Assembly: GCF_023159225.1 (NCBI RefSeq)
Contig: NC_063168.1
Coordinates: forward strand, 50,547,776-50,611,775
Source of the DNA: Perognathus longimembris pacificus
Lineage: Eukaryota > Chordata > Mammalia > Rodentia > Heteromyidae
Direction of reading: 5' to 3'
DNA length: 64,000 nt
A program made the translations under genes and the position numbers. The notes below the pieces were generated by a model, which did no database searches, was not told the DNA's origin, and worked only from the letters and a program-made list of their open reading frames with translations. Below, piece by piece: positions 58,494 through 64,000 of the stretch; the stretch's first letter is position 1, and each line of letters starts with the position of its first letter.

Positions 58494-58842
58494 CCTTTAC
58501 TAACTCCCTCCCCAGAAAATTGGCTTTCCTGTTTTGCAAAGTAACCTAGGCAACTGTTATTATACCTTGTATGTCACAAGGTTACCTACAACGAAGCTTG
58601 TGCAAAGCTCATCATTTATTTTCTAGTTCTGTGCCTGCTGAGATTTAATCCGAATTACAAGTTGTGACTCATTGGAAGTTACTATTAAAGGAAATAAAAC
58701 TACCAGTCCCAAAGTAGGGGAAAATAATTACCCAATGCCTATACGATTTTAAATGTCACCCAATTTTCCTTATATCCTCACCATATTTAAAAACAAAAAA
58801 ACACGAAAAGCTCAATAAAAAGTAAACACACAATAAAGCAAT
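58494..58842. other. intergenic DNA
   Basis: Ends in an A-rich stretch (AAAAACAAAAAAACACGAAAAG). No feature recognised. Confidence 0.45.
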
Positions 58843-59167
58843 GGGCAAGCCTGTCACCCATGGGTCACTCGTGTAACCCTAACTATTCTGGAGGCTAAGA
58901 ATTGAGAATCATGATTCAAAGCTAGCCTGGCAGAAAATTCTATGATATCTCTCTCCAATTAGCCAGCAAAAAGTTGGGAGTAGAAGTGTGTCTCAAGTGG
59001 TAGAGTGCAGGCATGTAGTAAAAGAGCCATGCAAGAGTCTGAAGCTCCCAAAAGAAATGTACTCTATGTGACTTATATAACTGTTACCCCTCTGTACATC
59101 ACTTTTCTAGTAAAAAAACAAAACACAAAAAGAGTGTGAGGCCCTGAGTTCAAGCCCCATTTCAGGA
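58843..59167 (+). repeat. SINE-B interrupted by an 87-bp L1 end
   Basis: Left unit (CTAACTATTCTGGAGGCTAA), linker (CTCTCCAATTAGCCAGC) and right unit (TGTCTCAAGTGGTAGAGTGC) run to 59042. The right unit resumes at 59140 with GCCCTGAGTTCAAGCCCC. Confidence 0.88.
59043..59129 (+). repeat. minimal L1 3' end inserted in SINE-B
   Basis: AAGAAATGTACTCTATGTGA and CCCCTCTGTACATCACTTTT plus an A-rich tail. AAGAGTCTGA (59033-59042) and AAGAGTGTGA (59130-59139) form the target duplication. Confidence 0.88.
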
Positions 59168-59199
59168 ACACATAAAAACAAAATATGAACACTGTGCAA

Positions 59200-59480
59200 G
59201 AATTTTAAAAGCTAAGGGAAGAAAATGATATATTGAGGGCACATGAGAACATGAAAAGATATCTAACATAATTAAGCATTAGGAATGCAAAATAGTATCA
59301 AATAGAGACACACAATCCACCTATTTAGAATAACTTAAAAATAGATGAACAAAATAAAAGGAAAAATCTATAATATCAATTACTGACAAAGATTATGAGA
59401 AAAGGAGCCTTCATGAATTTCAGAATGCAAAATGTCAGGTCTACTTGAAAAAAATCAGATAATTTCTTACCAGGAGAACT
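59200..59480 (+). repeat. old L1 ORF2 fragment
   Basis: ATGAGAACATGAAAAGATAT, TAATTAAGCATTAGGAATGC and ACTGACAAAGATTATGAGAA follow L1 ORF2 order with heavy divergence. Confidence 0.5.
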
Positions 59481-59703
59481 TACCAGGAAGGAAATGTGAG
59501 TCTGATCACAATATACTGTATGCATAAATGAACAAATAAAATGAAATCCCTTTGTTCAACTGATGCTTATTAAAAAACTTAAAATTACTATACAACTAAA
59601 GATTATAGTCTTAAGTACTACCTCATCCACAACAGTGACTACCATAAAAGAAATGTTTAGACATATTTGATACGAACGAATCCTAAATTAAAAGTCTTAC
59701 CAA

Positions 59704-59829
59704 GGGCTGGGGATATGGCCTAGTGGCAAGAGTGCTTGCCTCATATACATGAGTGCTAGCCTTGAGCAAAAAGAAGCCAGGGACAGTGCTCAGGCCCTGA
59801 ATCCAACCCCCAGGACTGGCCAAAAATAA
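59704..59829 (+). repeat. SINE-A with internal deletion
   Basis: Head GGGCTGGGGATATGGCC to ATACATGAG joins directly to TGCTAGCCTTGAGC. The head's box B and the second unit's box A are missing (about 75 bp). AAAAGTCTTACCAA at 59690-59703 and 59830-59843 is a perfect 14-bp duplication. Confidence 0.95.
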
Positions 59830-59878
59830 AAAAGTCTTACCAAAATTTCTTTCCATTGCTTAATGAATAAACTTTGCT

Positions 59879-59918
59879 ACAACCACACATTTCTATTTAC
59901 AACCACACATTTCTATTT
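59879..59918 (+). repeat. 20-bp tandem duplication
   Basis: ACAACCACACATTTCTATTT occurs twice back to back with no mismatch. Confidence 0.97.
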
Positions 59919-60685
59919 AGTTATTTACCAAGCAGACTGTGGATACCTATACATCATATGGATCAGGCTCAAAAGTATTATAGAAATTAGAGGAGTAGAC
60001 ACAAATGTCATTGTAACATACTGCTCAATTTATATTACATTCTAAAATTTAAGAAATAATAGTTGTAGAATATTGATTAAATGTTACTTGCACCTGAAAT
60101 GTGAAGGGGAAGTTTTCTAACATAGGAACCTGAAATAATTTTTTCGAGGACAGTAAGATCATAAACATACCTTCTTACTGAAGCCTGTAGACTTGGTCAT
60201 TAAAAAGGAAAATTTACTGAATATAATGTACATGGTACAGAATATGTAATATACCTAAACCTTTTGTTTACAATTGTGTATGAACTAGTAGACAATTGTA
60301 ATCCCAATAAGGGGAAAGATCATGAGTCACATTCCAGGACAGCGCAGGTTACATAGCTTCAAGAAAAAAAGCTATGAAATAGGTAAAAGGTTTAAGTGAT
60401 TAATATACGAGAAATGATAACTAAAGCTATTTGATGAGTATGAGGTCTATTAGTTTTCACCTAAAGAAAGAAAACAGCAAATATCTATAAGTTCACAGTA
60501 TTCTGATTTTTCCCTTATATTTTGAGAAAAGAAATTCCTAGAATAGATTATTTTATTGACATTAAATTGGCCAATTTTACTTGATACTCCAGGTGAATCT
60601 CTAGAGATCTTGAGTAAATACAAATAGGCCAGTTCACTTTATTATTTAGTTAGCAGAATTAATTCTATTTTCTTCACAATTCTTT
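59919..60685. other. AT-rich intergenic DNA
   Basis: Nothing recognised. Confidence 0.45.
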
Positions 60686-60905
60686 TTAAAAATTTATTTA
60701 TTTAATTATTGTCAAAGTGATGTACAGAGAGGTTATAGTTTCATATGTAAGGCAGTGTGTACATTTCTTATTCAACTTATTACACTCTCCCTCATTCCCC
60801 CTCACCCCATGAGTTGTACAGTTGATTTACAGCATACAGTTTTGTAACTATTGCTATTTCATTGGTTTGTCTATTATCCTTTGTCTCTCCATTTTGATTT
60901 GAGCT
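60686..60905 (-). repeat. L1 3' UTR end, 5'-truncated
   Basis: ATTGTCAAAGTGATGTACAG, GGCAGTGTGTACATTTCTTA, the pyrimidine tract and CTATTATCCTTTGTCTCTCC are the reverse complement of the L1 end. Confidence 0.9.
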
Positions 60906-61116
60906 AACATTATTTAAACTTCTTACTGATTTTTATAATTTCTTCTAAATTAGCTATATGCACTTAACCATTTCTGCTCTATATCAATTGTAAACAAGAA
61001 ATTAAAAATCTCAGTGCCATTTTACCTTGGTTTTTGCATAAATGGGTGGTTTTTGCTTCAGGTTTTGAGTAGATAAGGCATGAATGCCATATTATCCTAA
61101 CATTAGTGAGTTTTCT

Positions 61117-61688
61117 TTTTTTTTCTTTTTTATTTTTTTATTTTAAGTTTTTATTATCAAACTGAATTACAGAGAGGTTACAGTTTCGTACATTAGTCAT
61201 TGGATACATTTCTTGTACTGTTTGTTACCTCATCCCTCATTCCCCCTCCTCCTCTCCTTTTCCCTCCCCCCGCATGAGTTGTTCAGTTCATTTACACCAA
61301 ACAGTTCTGCAAGTATTGCTTTTGTAGTTGTTTGTCTTTTTTTACCCTGTGCCTCTCAATTTTGGTATTTCCTTTCAATTTCCTAGTTCTAATACCAGTA
61401 TACACGGTTTCCAATATAGTCAGATAAGATACAGAGATAGTGTAGGTACACCACAGGAAAGTGATACAAGAAGATCATCAATAATAGAAGCTACAGTTAC
61501 ACATGGCACGTTGAAAGTAGTTACAACTGTGATATGACAATTGTTTCCATAACATGGAGTTCATTTAACTTAGCATCATCTTATGTGTTCATAAGGGTAT
61601 AGCTATTGGGCTCTTGTGATCCTCTGCTGTGACTTGCCCAAAACTGTGCTAATTATTCCCTATAAGGGAGACCATAGAGTCCATGTAG
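61117..61688 (-). repeat. L1 3' UTR, main part of a 5'-inverted insertion
   Basis: T-rich tail, then the full L1 3' UTR reverse complement (ATTATCAAACTGAATTACAG to GACCATAGAGTCCATGT). It shares one target duplication with the plus-strand piece that follows. Confidence 0.95.
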
Positions 61689-61906
61689 CCACCAGCACTA
61701 CAATGTTCATCGCAGCACTATTTGTCATAGCTAGAATCTGGAACCAACCCAGATGCCCCTCAGTAGACGAATGGATCAGGAAAATGTGGTACATATACAC
61801 AATGGAATTTTATGCCTCTATCAGAAAGAATGACATTGCCCCATTTGTAAGGAAATGGAAGGACTTGGAAAAAGTTATACTAAGTGAAGTGAGCCAGACC
61901 CAAAGA
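61689..61906 (+). pseudogene. L1 ORF2 end, inverted 5' part of the same insertion
   Basis: Plus-strand codons for the end of L1 ORF2, the endonuclease/reverse transcriptase. They run from the segment [20 protein letters not shown] through MWYIYTMEFYASIRKND to SEVSQTQRN. The piece stops at AGACCCAAAG, exactly where L1 sequence continues on the opposite strand in the neighbouring 61117-61688 piece (ACATGGACTCTATGG). The two pieces therefore make one L1 3' end with its 5' part flipped. AACATTAGTGAGTTTTCT at 61099-61116 and 61907-61924 is a perfect 18-bp target duplication. About 70 codons are open, but this is only a fragment and cannot act. Confidence 0.95.
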
Positions 61907-61924
61907 AACATTAGTGAGTTTTCT

Positions 61925-62654
61925 ATCTCACTACAAAAGCTCTGCTTTCTAGAAGTTAGAAAATTGTGCTATGAAATGAAGCATAAAGGAAGCATTGGTG
62001 AATTGCCTTGTGGATTTTGAAGCACTGGACATAACTAAGTTGATTGTATATAGAACATATATTTAACAATAGTCATGTGTAAAATATCAAAATTTACAAA
62101 CTAGTACTTATGGTTTTAACTGAATTATTATTTGTAAAATGTTAGCAGTCTGAAAAAACTTATTCGTATACATGTTGGATCCGTACCTATAAATATATTG
62201 TTAATGAAAGTCATTATAACAGAGGTGATTTCAAATTATCTTTCTCTGAGTATGGCATCTTGTGTGGCAAGAATTGTAGCATATTGTTAGCTTTGTATTG
62301 ACATTTTATTTGTTGATAATAACACTATAAAATTCTATTAAATCTTATTAAAATAAGTAAAGAAAACAAGACCATCTGGCTCAACTTCACAGTAAGAATA
62401 GTGTGATTGTGTCACTGAGTTGGGTGGGTGTGCACACATGTGATCCAATTATCAGTCATTTTAAATAGTGTCTAAGATGGTTCTCAAATATTAACATAAA
62501 CCCTGTAATATTGATGCTGCTTGAATTATGTTCTCACATTTGTTTAAAACAAAGACACAGAGGTGGCCATGGATCTGAGAACAATAAAAAGGTCAAGATT
62601 TAACAAAATGTGTGATTCATTGCAGAAAGGATAATTCTGTATGTTTAAAAACTA
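61925..62654. other. AT-rich intergenic DNA
   Basis: No supported feature. Confidence 0.45.
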
Positions 62655-63668
62655 GTTTCTCCTTCTCTGAAGAGAAAATGAGAATGGCCAAGAGACACAT
62701 GAAGTGCTCTACATCCCTGGCCATAAAATAAATGAAAATCAAAACAACATCCCAGTAAGAATGTCCATTGTCAAGAAAACTAATAACAACAGTTGCTGGC
62801 AGGGATGCGGCCAAAAGGGAACACTACTACACTGTTGGGTGTATGAACTTGTTTAACTGCTCTGAAAGCAGTGTGGAGGTTCCTCAAAAGGTATTTATCC
62901 AAAGGATCACAAACAAGTCCACACTAAAGCTACCAGCATAACTATGTTCATAACATCATTATTTACCATAACTAAAATATGGAACCAACCCAGATGCCCT
63001 TCAGTAAATGAATAGATCAAAAAATTCTGGTATGGAATTCTATGCTTCTATCAGAAAGAATGACATTGGCCCATTTGTAAGAAAATGGAAAGACTTGGAA
63101 AAAATGATAGTAAGTGAAGTAAGCTAGACCCAAAGAAACATAAAGTCTGTGGTCTCCTTTATTGGTAATAATTAGTGTATGTCTAGGATAGTCCTAACAG
63201 ATGATTGAAATCGTTCAATAGATAGGGACATGTGATCACATAAGATGACACTAAGACAAATGATCTCCAAAATATGGAAACAAAGGGTTTATCATTGACG
63301 TTATTATTTTCAACGTACTATGTGAAATTATTTTTTTCTTCTATTCATCTTCCCTATGATTTAGTCCCTGTTGTCACTCTATTTGATTCTAGTACCCTGG
63401 GTATTTTATATATGTCTATCTAGAGAAGGGAGGAGGAACATTAAAATGGTGAAACAAAGGGTAAAACAGCAAACCAATGCAACAGCAATACTTACAAGAC
63501 AATATGTTGTAAATTAACTGTACAATTCAGGGGGTGGAATTGGGGAGAAGGGAAGGTGGTAGAAAAAAAATGAGAGAGGGGTAACAAGTTGGACAGGATA
63601 TATACTCACTACCTAACATATATAACTACAACCCCTCTGTACTTCACCTTGACAATAAAAATTTTAAT
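62655..63668 (+). pseudogene. L1 ORF2 C-terminus and 3' UTR
   Basis: Begins in the Cys-rich C-terminal region of ORF2 (coding for MRMAKRHMK-type sequence near 62680) and passes CAGTTGCTGGCAGGGATGCG. It contains the last codons (near 63060) and the 3' UTR with CCAATGCAACAGCAATACTT and the purine tract, ending CACCTTGACAATAAAAATTT. Small deletions and frameshifts break ORF2, for instance within the MWYIYTMEFY segment near 63030, where bases are lost. A 5'-truncated, inactive copy, somewhat more diverged than the L1 at 41464. Its tail leads into an (AAC)n tract. Confidence 0.92.
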
Positions 63669-63696
63669 AACAACAACAACAACAACAACAACAACA
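63669..63696. repeat. (AAC)9 microsatellite in the L1 tail
   Basis: Follows the L1 poly(A) signal directly, so it is a modified A tail. Confidence 0.95.
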
Positions 63697-63714
63697 GCTA
63701 GTCTCGCTAAAGGG

Positions 63715-63837
63715 AGCCTGGTGCTAATGACTGTTGCTTGTAATCTTATGTACTCAGGCAGCTTAGGTATGAAGATTACAGTTTGAATCCAACCTAAGCA
63801 GAATAGTCCAGTAGACTCTTACCTCCAACTAAGCAGC

Positions 63838-63902
<65 letters not shown>

Positions 63903-64000
63903 CCAACAAAACAAAAACAAAAAACAGAAGTGGTTATGTGGTTCCAGTGATAGAGTGCCAACCTTGAGCACTCTAAGGGAGGTCCTAAGTTCAAGGACCA
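63715..64000 (+). repeat. SINE-B with (AC)n in its linker, cut by window end
   Basis: Left unit (TTGCTTGTAATCTTATGTAC, TTTGAATCCAACCTAAGCAG), then (AC)27 at 63840-63894 and an A-rich stretch where the linker should be. The right unit starts at about 63926 (GTGGTTCCAGTGATAGAGTG) and runs off the window. Confidence 0.88.

Noticed and set aside
59879..59918. Possible CRISPR-like repeat
   Set aside because: Just two abutting 20-bp copies with no spacers, in a mammalian sequence.
1..64000. A new defence, biosynthetic or other gene system
   Set aside because: All recognisable coding remnants belong to L1 or an endogenous retrovirus. The remainder shows no gene clusters, splice-supported exons or conserved domains that I can identify without alignment tools.

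Overview
This is mammalian, rodent-type nuclear DNA. It contains no intact protein-coding gene, rRNA or tRNA gene, CRISPR array or prokaryotic-style operon that I can support. Most of its recognisable content is retrotransposons. Two SINE types dominate. SINE-A is an ID-like dimer whose sense strand begins GGGCTGGGGATATGGCC, has a tRNA-like second unit and ends CCAGGACTGGC plus poly(A). SINE-B is a 7SL/B1-like left unit joined to the same tRNA-like right unit, comparable to B1-dID. This pair, a genuine ID element at 30259-30356 and many young L1 3' ends with a purine/G-rich 3' UTR fit a Geomyoidea rodent (kangaroo rat, pocket mouse or pocket gopher). That assignment is inference from memory of SINE families, not from a database search.

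Left third (1-31450): repeat-poor AT-rich intergenic DNA with scattered insertions. These include old inverted L1 pieces (1561-2835, 9140-10290), an L1 plus tRNA-SINE composite inside one target-site duplication (11522-12360), two L2 3' ends (16297-16410, 18224-18330), a Tigger-type DNA transposon (16814-17129), an ancient L1 3' UTR (24930-25470) and several SINEs whose tails have become simple repeats.

Centre (31450-44250): the most complex part. A plus-strand L1 with 5' UTR, ORF1 and the ORF2 endonuclease domain runs to 34656 and stops at the end of an LTR. The LTR (34657-35192) and the polypurine tract beside it read on the minus strand. The next recognisable retroviral material, betaretrovirus-like gag, protease and reverse transcriptase remnants (35543-38215), reads on the plus strand, so the provirus is rearranged. 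About 3 kb follows that I cannot assign, including a GC-rich block at 40850-41220. L1 then resumes at the ORF2 C-terminal region (41464-43577), followed directly by a second L1 3' end. All reading frames here are broken.

Right third (44250-64000): more L1 3' ends, a composite minus-strand L1 with two insertions (48108-50186), a 344-bp direct duplication (56458-56801 and 58150-58493), a 5'-inverted (twin-primed) L1 with an 18-bp target duplication (61099-61924), and an L1 and SINE-B at the window end with (AAC)n and (AC)n tracts.

The elements do not form a pathway. The window is a record of L1-driven retrotransposition, nesting and rearrangement. I found no convincing new biological system. 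The best leads are the oppositely oriented LTR and gag-pol, the unassigned block beside them, the L1-SINE composite and the duplicated 344-bp unit.
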